This document shows, one piece after another, positions 13,500-21,632 of a stretch of 21,632 nt of DNA. Origin of the DNA: Clostridia bacterium (GTDB lineage Bacteria > Bacillota > Clostridia > Oscillospirales > CAG-272); contig CAADYN010000037.1 in assembly GCA_900753285.1 (NCBI GenBank), positions 1-21,632 of the forward strand, written 5' to 3'. Position numbers and translations under genes: made by a program. Position 1 is the first letter of the stretch. Every line of letters begins with the position of its first letter. Under the pieces are notes generated by a model that was given only the letters and a program-made list of their open reading frames with translations, did not search any database and had not been told where the DNA came from.

Positions 13500-14783
13500 A
13501 TGTTCGAGAAAGTTAAACAGCTGACCGAGTCCTGCTCATGCGGAAAAAAGCACACCCTCATGACGGAAGAGTTCGCCGTGGAAAAGGACGCGCACCTTCT
13601 CATGGCGGAGTATCTGAAAAAGCACGGATATACCTCTCCCGCCGTGATCTGCGACGAAAACACACACGTCTTCACGCATGATATAACAAAAAGCATTGAC
13701 GTAAAAGCGGTGCTTACAGTGTCCGGCAAGGCTCACGCAACGGAAGTTTTTGCCGCCGACGCAGAGGATTTCATACGTAAGCATTCACCTGATGTTCTTA
13801 TAGCCTGCGGTTCGGGTTCAGTGCATGATATCACAAGATACGCCGCGCACACGATGGACGTGCCGTTTGTGTCCTATCCCACCGCCGCGAGTGTTGACGG
13901 ATATGTCTCAGGCGTCGCCGCTATGACATGGTACGGACAGAAGCTGACGTTTGAGGCTGTTCCTCCGAAAGCAGTGTTCGCCTCTCCCGAGGTTTTTGTT
14001 ACCGCACCCGAGAGACTTACCGCGTCAGGCGTCGGAGATGTGCTCGGCAAGTACAATTCGCTCTTTGACTGGAACGTAGGAAGAATATTCACGGGAGAAT
14101 ACTACTGCCCCGAGATAGCCGCCATCACACGTGAAGCAGTTGACGAGACTGTGGAAGCGATAAAACGCCGCGCGGATATCTCAAAGAAAGAATATACTAC
14201 AAAAGTAATGTACGCGCTTCTTCTGTCGGGACTTGCAATGCAGCTTGCGGGAAACTCACGTCCGGCTTCGGGAGCGGAACACCATATGTCGCACCTTTGG
14301 GAAATGCACCTCATGAACGAAGAAGTCGACGCTCTCCACGGTGAAAAGGTTGCGGTAGGGCTGAATATAGTAGCCGACACATATAAAAAAGCACTTTTGC
14401 GCGGTCTTGACTACGATAAAATAAGAAGAATAGAACTTGAGAAAGTGTTCGAGAAGGGAAGAATATCGCCTGTTTTCGGTGAGCTGACCGAGCCTACGCT
14501 GAAAGAAAACCTCCCAGACGGAACGCTGTCTTCAAGCAGTCTCGCGAAGATAAAGCTGGACGACATCGACAGAATTAACAAAGAGCTTGCCGAAGCCGCT
14601 GGGGTACTCCCGGAAGCTGACGAGATAATAAACCTCTGCACCCTCGCCGACGTTCCCGTGAAGCCGAGTGACGTAGGACTGCCGAGCGACGAAGAATTCA
14701 TTAAAAAATCACTGAAATACGCGCCGTATGTGAGAAACCGCATAACGCTTTTAAAAATTCTTTCCGCGGCGGACATTATATAA
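13500..14783 (+). CDS. sn-glycerol-1-phosphate dehydrogenase homologue (AraM/EgsA-like)
   Basis: A 427-residue metal-dependent dehydrogenase. It has the NAD-binding loop G-S-G-S-V-H-D (residues 104-110), PTAASVDGY (about 128-136) and metal ligands Asp180 (GVGD), His261 (SGAEHHMSH) and His280 (LHGEKVAVG). This is the pattern of bacterial AraM/EgsA enzymes, which reduce dihydroxyacetone phosphate to sn-glycerol-1-phosphate with NAD(P)H. In Bacillus this feeds heptaprenylglyceryl phosphate synthesis by PcrB; no pcrB or arabinose gene is visible here. The protein is longer than archaeal G1P dehydrogenases, as usual for AraM, through its N-terminal cysteine-containing segment (CSCGKKH) and C-terminal helices. 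I chose the ATG at 13500 because AGGAG lies 7 bp upstream; an in-frame start 18 bp earlier lacks one. Confidence 0.88.
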   Translation: MFEKVKQLTESCSCGKKHTLMTEEFAVEKDAHLLMAEYLKKHGYTSPAVICDENTHVFTHDITKSIDVKAVLTVSGKAHATEVFAADAEDFIRKHSPDVLIACGSGSVHDITRYAAHTMDVPFVSYPTAASVDGYVSGVAAMTWYGQKLTFEAVPPKAVFASPEVFVTAPERLTASGVGDVLGKYNSLFDWNVGRIFTGEYYCPEIAAITREAVDETVEAIKRRADISKKEYTTKVMYALLLSGLAMQLAGNSRPASGAEHHMSHLWEMHLMNEEVDALHGEKVAVGLNIVADTYKKALLRGLDYDKIRRIELEKVFEKGRISPVFGELTEPTLKENLPDGTLSSSSLAKIKLDDIDRINKELAEAAGVLPEADEIINLCTLADVPVKPSDVGLPSDEEFIKKSLKYAPYVRNRITLLKILSAADII

Positions 14784-14845
14784 ATCGTCAGGCGAGATAT
14801 GTATAAGCTTGATAAACGTAATTAAATATGTACAACTAAGTGATA

Positions 14846-14882
14846 AGGCATATGCGTTAGTATAGGTTAACAGCATATGCCT
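14846..14882. terminator. Strong hairpin after the dehydrogenase gene, possible terminator
   Basis: Perfect 10-bp arms AGGCATATGC (14846-14855) and GCATATGCCT (14873-14882) continue inward as GTTA/TAAC with one bulged A and an 8-nt loop. The following T run is broken (ATTGCTTTTG), so termination is likely but may be weak. The arms' core GCATATGC is itself palindromic. Confidence 0.5.
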
Positions 14883-14913
14883 ATTGCTTTTGTACAAAAA
14901 ATACCAATAATCT

Positions 14914-14935
14914 GAGTTAGCAGCCGCTGACTTTT
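14914..14935 (+). terminator. Short hairpin with T tract upstream of the protease gene
   Basis: GTTAGC (14916-14921), loop AGCC and GCTGAC (14926-14931) pair with one G-U, then TTTT. The stem may extend by one or two pairs into the T tract. It could be a second terminator of the dehydrogenase transcript, placed just before the protease promoter. The rest of the 305-bp gap to 15089 holds only that promoter and an in-frame upstream start. Confidence 0.4.
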
Positions 14936-14948
14936 GCACTTTAACACA

Positions 14949-14977
14949 TTGACAGACTAAAAACGTAGTGATAACAT
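14949..14977 (+). promoter_or_regulatory. Promoter of the giant protease gene
   Basis: A perfect TTGACA (14949-14954), a 17-bp spacer and TAACAT (14972-14977), with a TG extended -10 at 14969-14970 that compensates for the imperfect -10. Transcription would begin near 14984. Confidence 0.7.
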
Positions 14978-15088
14978 TATATATAGCTGCGCAGGAAGAA
15001 AATTATGTCAGCCTGTGCAAATCCGAGGTGCAAAATCGCACAAATAACAGACAGTAAAGTACGCTGCCTGAAAAAAGAAAGGAAATCT

Positions 15089-18000
15089 ATGAAGAAAAAA
15101 TCTTCGAGCCGTGTATTGTCGCTGCTTCTGACGCTTGCAATGCTGACAGGCGGAGTCGCACCGATATCCGCAGCAGGGAACAGCAGCTCATCGGAAAAGC
15201 TGAAGACGGAAAAAGTCGACGCAGATATTGCGAGCAGGCTTGCCTTTGAGGACGTCTCTCCCGCTGAGTCCGAGGTTCAGTATGCCGACGGCGATATTGT
15301 TCGTGTATCGGTGGTGCTTGAAAAAAAGTCCACACTCGAAAAGTTCGCGACTGCGGATGCTCTCTCAAGTAATTCCGCTGTGGCTTACCGTGAGCAGCTT
15401 GACAACGAGCAGGAGAGTATAATCCGCGCAATTGAGGACAAGACAGACGCTCCGCTTGACGTTGTATGGAACCTCACTCTCGCCGCAAACATAATCTCGG
15501 CTAATGTAAAGTACAAGGAAATCGATACAATAAAAGAGATAGACGGCGTAAAGAGCGTGTTTGTCGAGAAGAGATACGACCCCATGGTACTCGACAGCGA
15601 CAGCACAGCCGACCCCAATATGTCAACCTCATCCGAACAGATAGGCTCAAGCGCGGCATGGGCTTCGGGATATACAGGCGCGGGCAGCAGAATCGCGGTA
15701 ATTGACACCGGCATTGACACGGACCACCAGTCTTTCTCAGAAGAAGGATATGAATACTCTCTCGCACACAACGCGGAGATGAAGAATATTGACGCGGACG
15801 AATACAAGGAAAGCCTTGATCTTCTCGACAATGATGAGATAGAGGACGTGTTCGACCAGCTCAATATTTCGAGAAAAAACAAGGGTCGCGTGTACGCTAA
15901 GGATATAGACAAGCTCAGAGTTTCGTCAAAGATTCCGTTTGCGTATAACTACATCGACCAGAACTTTGTTGTCGATCATGACCATGACGGAGAGGGCGAG
16001 CACGGTTCTCACGTTGAGGGTATCGCCGCGGCTAACTCCTACATTCCGAACGGAGACGGAACATATTCTCACGCGATTGACACCGTAAAAGTGCAGGGAG
16101 TAGCTCCCGACGCGCAGATAATCACAATGAAGGTGTTCGGCGCAAACGGCGGTGCATATGAATCCGACTACATGGCAGCCATTGAAGACGCGATAGTTCT
16201 TGGATGCGACTCTATAAACCTCTCCCTCGGAACAGTGAACTCCGGCTTTACACGCCCCGACGCATATTCCGATATTATGGACAGCCTCGCCCAGTCTGGT
16301 ACGGTAGTCACAATATCGGCAGGCAACTCATACGCATGGGCAGACTACAGCAAAACCGGAAGCGGACTACTTTATTCCGATGATGTATCTTTCCAGACAG
16401 GCGGCGCACCCGGAACATACTCGAACCCGCTTACCGTAGCTTCCGTTGAAAACGACGGATATACGGGACACTACTTCACTGTAGGCGGCGAAAACGTATT
16501 CTACACCGAAGCGGAATACAACAATAATCCTCTCACAGAGCTTGAAAGCGAGCAGGAATACGTCTTCATGACAAACTACGGCGGCTACACCGATTACTTT
16601 GACGTTGATGTTGAAGGTAAAATCGTGTTCGTTTCCCGCGGCGGAGACAATACTTTCGCGCAGAAGGCTTCAACCGCAACAAGAAACGGCGCTGTAGCAA
16701 CAATTATCTATAACAACGAACCCGGTACGTTTACAATGGATCTCTCGAGCTACTGGGGTTCCGCACCTTGTGTTTCCATATCGCAGGCTGACGCGGAAAT
16801 GATAAAGAACAGCTCGACAAAATCCGAAGAAGGCGACTGGTACACAGGAACGCTGACGGTTGCAACAGGCATAGACTCTGTAAAGTACGGCTCGGAATAC
16901 TATACGATGAGTGATTTCAGCTCGTGGGGCGTTCCCGGTTCTCTGGAGTTAAAGCCTGAGATAACAGCTCCCGGCGGCAATATCTATTCCGTTAACGGAG
17001 CAGTCGAGGGCGGCAAGTCATACGAATCCATGTCGGGAACTTCTATGGCGGCTCCTCAGGCAGCAGGTATGGCGGCGCTTCTCGGTCAGTACATCCGCGA
17101 AAACGACCTCACAACAAAGACAAACAAGACAGAAAGACAGCTTATAAACAGCCTTCTTATGTCGACAGCAGAACCGCTCACAGAGAAAGAGTCCGGCTCA
17201 TACTATTCCGTCCTTGAACAGGGTGCGGGTCTTGCGAACATCGGAAACGCGATAAATGCCGACTCCTACATCATGATGGAAGAAAACCTCAGCGGCACTG
17301 CATCCGACGGCAAGGTCAAGGCTGAGCTTGGAGACGACCCCGACAGAAACGGCACATATACCGTAAAGTTCAGTGTGAACAACCTCTCTGATGAAGAAAA
17401 GAACTACACCTTCTCGACCGATATCTTCACACAGGCTATAGTCGAAAAGGGCGGATATTCCTACCTTGACAAAATGACAACTCCCATTGCGGCTGATGTC
17501 AAGTACAAGGTAAACGGAGAAGAATTCGTTCCCACAACAAAGATTGAATGCGACGTTGACCATGACGGAGATACCGACAGCGACGACGCGCAGATGATAC
17601 TCAATTACGCAACGGGTCTTATCTATCAAATTGACCGAATTGCGGACATTGACGGCGACAATAATATTACCTCCTACGACGCGTATCTTCTGCTCTCACG
17701 TCTCACTATTGCATCAGCCGACGTGGAAGCAAACGGTTCAGTCGAGGTTGAAGTCGAGATAAAGCTGAACGATGCAACTAAGGCTTATCTCGACGAAAAA
17801 TACGCAAACGGCGCGTATATCGAAGGATATATCAACGTAGAAACCGCAAACACCGAAGACGGCGAGATTCTTCCGATGCATTCCATCCCCGTGCTCGGCT
17901 TCTACGGCAACTGGTCCGACGCTTCTATGCTCGATACCACTACATATGAAGAAAGAGTATACGGCGACGCAACTCCCTCATATCTCGGCGAAGCTGAAAC

Positions 18001-19309
18001 AAACAAGCTCGTCGTAAGATATCCCGGAGAAAAGACAAACTCCGTCTACACGGCTAACCCCTACATGGTAGAGCCCGAATATCCCGCGGACAGACTTGCG
18101 CTGAACTCAAAAACTTCTGTCTACAGATACGACTACTCCATTATAAGAAACGCCTCCGCTGTCGCATACTTCGTACAGAACGAAAACGGAGAGGTTATCT
18201 ACCTTGACATAGCTGAGGAACAGCTCACAAGCGCGTTCTATCATGCCAATGCTCTGAAGTGGTACGATACCGCCGACAGCATTACGGTAAATCAGAAGCC
18301 GTCATCTCTCGGACTCTCCGAAGGCGACAAGTTCACGGCTGGTCTTGTGCTGATTCCCGAATACTACGAGACAAACGGAAGCCTTGACAAAGCACAGATA
18401 AAGTCCCTCATAGAATCCGGCAAGCTCGGACACGGCGCATACTTCGCGGCTGAATACACAGTGGACGATACCGCTCCCGTGCTCAAAGATGTGGAAAAGA
18501 ACCTCCTCACAGGCGACATCACTGTAACGGCGCAGGATAACGAGTATATAGCGGATGTTAAGGTTTATAAAGGCTCAGGCTCGACGCTTCTCGGCGAAGT
18601 TCTTCCCGAACAGAGTGAAGCCGGAGAAGAATGCAGTGCGGTATTTGACCTTGACTCTTCCGCCGGCGAATACATCATGATATTCCTCGCAGACTACGCC
18701 GGAAACGAAGTATATTATAAGGTAAGCTACGGCGGGGACGCGGAAAACTATACTGGAAAGATGTATGGCTTCACTTCTTCAAACGCACGCGACTCCAAAG
18801 GCAAACGCTGGGTAGAAATTGATCCCGAAACACTGAACTACGACTACAGCAGTGCTTCCAAAAATACAGGATTTGCAAACGCCGCGGTTGTCGACTACGA
18901 AGTTTATGCGGCTGAATATGTCGGAAAATATGTTTTCTTCGCGACAGAGGACGGAGTATATACCGCACCTCAGGGAGAATGGTCGAATACTCAAAAGGTT
19001 ACGGACTTCTCCGCACTCGCAAGCAAGGAAATAATCCTCGACATGGCGTATAATATTCAGAACGACACATTGTATGCCGTGACAGGCGTTTGCAGCAATC
19101 TCGACTCCGGCTCGCTCGACAACACGGTTTCATCAGTATATTCAATCGATGTTGTCACGGGTGAGATGACAAAGGTTCTCGACATTGACGTATATGACCC
19201 GAGAAATGAGTTCTCTCCCGCATACAAGCTCATCAGAACTCTTGCAATAGACAATAACGGCACATTCTACGCGACAAACAACGCAAACGGTCGTGACCTC
19301 TACCTCTAA
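15089..19309 (+). CDS. Secreted S8 subtilisin-like protease with an inserted dockerin (ends at an in-frame TAA)
   Basis: A 1406-residue extracellular serine protease. Signal peptide about 1-30 (MKKKSSSRVLSLLLTLAML...ISA); I9-like propeptide about 50-170. The subtilase domain has Asp206 (AVIDTGID), His305 (EHGSHVEG), oxyanion Asn413 (SAGNS) and Ser652 (GTSMAAPQ), with a PA-type insertion about 457-595. Then comes an Fn3-like A domain as in C5a peptidase/lactocepin, ending VLGFYGNW (937-942 region). It is interrupted by a complete dockerin (about 819-872) with two Ca-binding loops (Asp822/824/826/833 and Asp853/855/857/864). From about 1220 come beta-propeller-like repeats, cut by TAA. The start at 15089 follows AAAGGAAA and gives a classic signal peptide; an in-frame ATG at 15005 also has a site (AGGAAG, 6 bp) and would add 28 residues. 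The dockerin implies cohesin-mediated attachment. Confidence 0.9.
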   Translation: MKKKSSSRVLSLLLTLAMLTGGVAPISAAGNSSSSEKLKTEKVDADIASRLAFEDVSPAESEVQYADGDIVRVSVVLEKKSTLEKFATADALSSNSAVAYREQLDNEQESIIRAIEDKTDAPLDVVWNLTLAANIISANVKYKEIDTIKEIDGVKSVFVEKRYDPMVLDSDSTADPNMSTSSEQIGSSAAWASGYTGAGSRIAVIDTGIDTDHQSFSEEGYEYSLAHNAEMKNIDADEYKESLDLLDNDEIEDVFDQLNISRKNKGRVYAKDIDKLRVSSKIPFAYNYIDQNFVVDHDHDGEGEHGSHVEGIAAANSYIPNGDGTYSHAIDTVKVQGVAPDAQIITMKVFGANGGAYESDYMAAIEDAIVLGCDSINLSLGTVNSGFTRPDAYSDIMDSLAQSGTVVTISAGNSYAWADYSKTGSGLLYSDDVSFQTGGAPGTYSNPLTVASVENDGYTGHYFTVGGENVFYTEAEYNNNPLTELESEQEYVFMTNYGGYTDYFDVDVEGKIVFVSRGGDNTFAQKASTATRNGAVATIIYNNEPGTFTMDLSSYWGSAPCVSISQADAEMIKNSSTKSEEGDWYTGTLTVATGIDSVKYGSEYYTMSDFSSWGVPGSLELKPEITAPGGNIYSVNGAVEGGKSYESMSGTSMAAPQAAGMAALLGQYIRENDLTTKTNKTERQLINSLLMSTAEPLTEKESGSYYSVLEQGAGLANIGNAINADSYIMMEENLSGTASDGKVKAELGDDPDRNGTYTVKFSVNNLSDEEKNYTFSTDIFTQAIVEKGGYSYLDKMTTPIAADVKYKVNGEEFVPTTKIECDVDHDGDTDSDDAQMILNYATGLIYQIDRIADIDGDNNITSYDAYLLLSRLTIASADVEANGSVEVEVEIKLNDATKAYLDEKYANGAYIEGYINVETANTEDGEILPMHSIPVLGFYGNWSDASMLDTTTYEERVYGDATPSYLGEAETNKLVVRYPGEKTNSVYTANPYMVEPEYPADRLALNSKTSVYRYDYSIIRNASAVAYFVQNENGEVIYLDIAEEQLTSAFYHANALKWYDTADSITVNQKPSSLGLSEGDKFTAGLVLIPEYYETNGSLDKAQIKSLIESGKLGHGAYFAAEYTVDDTAPVLKDVEKNLLTGDITVTAQDNEYIADVKVYKGSGSTLLGEVLPEQSEAGEECSAVFDLDSSAGEYIMIFLADYAGNEVYYKVSYGGDAENYTGKMYGFTSSNARDSKGKRWVEIDPETLNYDYSSASKNTGFANAAVVDYEVYAAEYVGKYVFFATEDGVYTAPQGEWSNTQKVTDFSALASKEIILDMAYNIQNDTLYAVTGVCSNLDSGSLDNTVSSVYSIDVVTGEMTKVLDIDVYDPRNEFSPAYKLIRTLAIDNNGTFYATNNANGRDLYL
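19307..19309 (+). other. In-frame TAA interrupting the protease gene
   Basis: The context is CTC-TAC-CTC-TAA-AAG-TGG. Coding resumes in the same frame, so this is a single-codon event and not a frameshift. TAC or TAT (Tyr) would restore L-Y-L-Y-K-W-T-L and needs one base change. No ribosome site lies nearby for restart. Confidence 0.95.
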
Positions 19310-21632
19310 AAGTGGACTCTTGACGACATGGCAGGCGGTGTAATAAACACACTTCATCCCGTAGACGACGACAACTACGGCTATCTCTACGGCTCGGGTA
19401 TGTACGGTCAGTATTATACTTCCATGACCTACGACCACGACAAGAACGTGATGTACTTCGCGTCAGGCTATGGGGATAAGTCCTCGAATGACTCCGATAA
19501 CATTCTTTGGGTGATAGATACCGCGGCAGGCAAGGCGGCAAAAGCAAGCTCGACATATAATTCACAGCTCAGAGCGCACGTTGTCGGACTTTATACCGTT
19601 TCCGCTTCATCCGCACCTCTTCCGTCCGATACGCCTGTTTCAAAGGTTACGGTATCTCCGGCAAATGTAAGCATTCTCAAGGGCGCAAAAACTGAGCTTA
19701 CAGCGTCTGTATATCCGTGGCTTGCTCCCGATAAGAGCGTCACATGGACTTCGTCAAACGAAAGCATTGCTAAAGTCGAAAACGGCGTTGTATACGGAGT
19801 TGATCTCGGACAGGCTGTGATTACAGTTTCTTCCGTGAGCGACCCGACAAAGACGGCAGAGTGCAGCGTTACGGTAGAAAAGCTCCCCGATATTAAACTC
19901 GACGCACTTCTGACAGACAACGAGGGCAATTCCCATTGGGCTGAATTTGACGTCAACTCTCCCGCGTCATACACATACCTCTCCGACAGCGACTATTACT
20001 TCGCAGGCACAATGAACAACGAAGAAATAATCGTTCACGATGGAGCTCATGTATACGGAATCGACCCCGACACATACGAAAAGACTCTATACGGTTCGTT
20101 AGCCGAAACATGGGCATGGTCTGACGCCGCAGAAGGACCTAAGTCTGAGGAAGGCTTCTTCGGTCAGATAGTAGGCATATGCAACGGCGGCAAATATATT
20201 GAGTTTCTTGACGCACCTTCCGCTAAGCTCGGCTACTTCGACCTTTCCGAAACGTTTGACAGCGACCCCATGGCAGTAATCGCATACTCAGGCTCCGGCA
20301 GATACGATTACGTATATTCAAAGTGGCTGACATACGATAACTGCCCCGCAAACTTCTATTATGTTATCACGGAGGAAGGCGCGCTCTACAAGCTGAACGT
20401 TTTCATCTACGATAACGACAACAAACCCGGCGTAACAGCGGAAAAGATAGGCTACACCGATGTAGAGCTTCCGGGCGTATCGGGACTGAACGGCGAAAAG
20501 ACAGCGTCCATGTTCTACGAATCCGAAAGCGGCTATCTTATCGTCTCCTCACGCATTTTCGATAAGGAAGTTTCTCTCTACGCGGTTTCGGTAAACGATA
20601 TAGTATCGGCAAAGATTGGAACGTTTGGCAGTGATATCGCGTCCGCTGTTTCACTCTTCAGATACGACAGACCGACGGATCTCACACTGAAGCTGAACCC
20701 CACGGAAGTAACTCTCTACAAAGGCGACAGCACAAAAATTAAGGCAAAGGTCATCCTCGGCAGCACAAACGAACTCACATGGAAGTCAAGCGATAACACG
20801 GTAGCGACTGTCGAAAACGGTGTCATCACAGGCGTCAGCGAAGGAAACGCTACTATCACAGCCACAACGGTTGACGTAAACAAGGACGGTCAGCACGTTT
20901 CCGCTTCTGTTAATGTAAACATAAAGAGCCTCATTGATGTCAACGCAACGGTAAGCGCGCAGATTACAGACGGAAACGGCACATCATGGGTTGACATTAA
21001 CCTCGGCAGTGATATGGCGGTAACAGTAAAGAAGAGCGGCGCAACCAAGCTCAACGGCGGCGGTCTCAGCGATGGATATATCTATGGCTCAGACGCGCTC
21101 CTTGAAGAAGAGGGAGAGGGCAATATCTACCGCATTAACGCTGATACTTTCGCAGAAGAAGTAGGCGCTGACGTATCCGCATACGCAATCCTCGACCTTG
21201 ACGACGCTCCCGCACTCGAATTCACATACACAGATTACTACGACCAGCCCACAAGATACGACGCGTTCGGTATGCCGCTCTACATTACATATTCATCGGA
21301 TATGGCAATGCTCACCGACTACACGGGAGGACAGAATCTTCTTGTGTGGAAGTTCAGCGAAAGCTATCCCGACCTCGCCGCCATCGCATACATAGGAGAC
21401 ATAGAAGAAACAGTCTTTGGCTCAGGCTACGACCCCGGCACTATAGCTCATATGTATATGCTCCTCGGCGCTGACGGTACGCTCTACAAGGTTAAAGTAA
21501 CACCTATATATGACACCTCCGCATACAAGGTAAGCTACAAGACAACACGCACGGAGTTCGGCACTCTCGGTATCTCATTCACAGACCGCACCGTACTTTC
21601 TATGACGTACATCGAACTCAGCGCAGACGAAT
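19310..21632 (+). pseudogene. Continuation of the protease gene after the stop: propeller-like and BIG2 repeats, open at the window edge
   Basis: 774 codons follow the TAA without another stop, in the same frame and with the same codon style, running off the window. The start is KWTLDDMAGGVINTLHP, the natural continuation of the propeller-like repeat that ends before the stop (ATNNANGRDLYL). Two bacterial Ig-like group 2 domains are clear: about 19634-19880 (VTVSPANVSILKGAKTELTA, then SVTWTSSNESIAKVENGVV) and about 20680-20930 (LKLNPTEVTLYKGDSTKIKA, then LTWKSSDNTVATVENGVITG). They alternate with Tyr/Asp/Gly-rich repeats (YYFAGTMNNEE, YAVSVNDI). The first ATG (19328) has no ribosome site or signal peptide, so separate translation of this extracellular-type part is unlikely. 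If the TAA is an error or is read through, the protein has at least 2181 residues; otherwise this half is silent. Confidence 0.85.

Noticed and set aside
15385..15912. 175-residue minus-strand open frame inside the protease gene
   Set aside because: Ser-rich translation typical of the antisense of a coding region; the plus strand carries the clear subtilase domain.
19307..19309. Frameshift or homopolymer error at AAAA as the cause of the protease stop
   Set aside because: The downstream coding is in the same frame as the upstream coding, so no net insertion or deletion occurred; only a substitution or read-through fits.
19307..19309. Selenocysteine, pyrrolysine or a reassigned genetic code
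   Set aside because: Those use TGA or TAG. TAA is the normal stop of several genes here (GNAT, phosphatase, oxidoreductase, exonuclease), so it is not reassigned.
19328..21632. A separate gene starting at the first ATG after the stop
   Set aside because: No ribosome site, no promoter and no signal peptide, although the domains are of extracellular type.

Overview
The window looks like chromosomal DNA of an anaerobic Clostridia-type Firmicute, probably a gut or rumen member of the Oscillospirales/Ruminococcaceae. This rests on a serS gene behind a T-box leader, several near-consensus sigma-A promoters with 17-bp spacers, strong GGAGG-type ribosome sites, a dockerin-bearing secreted subtilisin-like protease, a DUF4830-like protein and a host-glycan fucosidase. 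Placement is by inference; no rRNA or tRNA gene was seen.

Layout. 1-271 is the leader-distal end of a CRISPR array (type I-C-like repeat) with a tandemly duplicated spacer and a decayed last repeat; no cas gene is in the window. 490-930 is a GNAT acetyltransferase with its own terminator. 1099-3531 is a two-gene operon (GH29-B alpha-L-fucosidase plus a tyrosine-phosphatase-like protein) behind a near-perfect promoter. It converges on a lipoprotein solute-binding protein (3592-5118, minus), whose promoter carries a palindrome between -35 and -10. Divergent from it are a Gfo/Idh/MocA oxidoreductase and a membrane-anchored metallophosphoesterase (5446-7368). serS (7418-8704, minus) has a T-box riboswitch. 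9297-11819 is an uncharacterised three-gene operon: a lipoprotein, an MBL-fold hydrolase and a small membrane-anchored protein. Then come a stand-alone 5'-3' exonuclease (minus), a DUF4830-like protein (minus), an sn-glycerol-1-phosphate dehydrogenase homologue (plus), and a giant secreted protease (15089 to beyond the window end).

The most striking feature is the protease. It is an S8 subtilase of the C5a-peptidase/lactocepin type with PA and Fn3-like domains, a complete dockerin inserted inside the Fn3-like domain, propeller-like repeats and at least two BIG2 domains. One TAA codon (19307-19309) interrupts it, yet the same frame stays open for 774 further codons to the window edge. It is a nonsense mutation, a base-call error or a read-through site.

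How the genes work together. Fucosidase, solute-binding protein and Gfo/Idh oxidoreductase fit a carbohydrate-scavenging theme, although no permease is present. The other genes are housekeeping (serS, exonuclease) or of unknown role. I found no convincing new defence or mobile system; the best novelty candidates are the interrupted dockerin-protease and the 9297-11819 operon.
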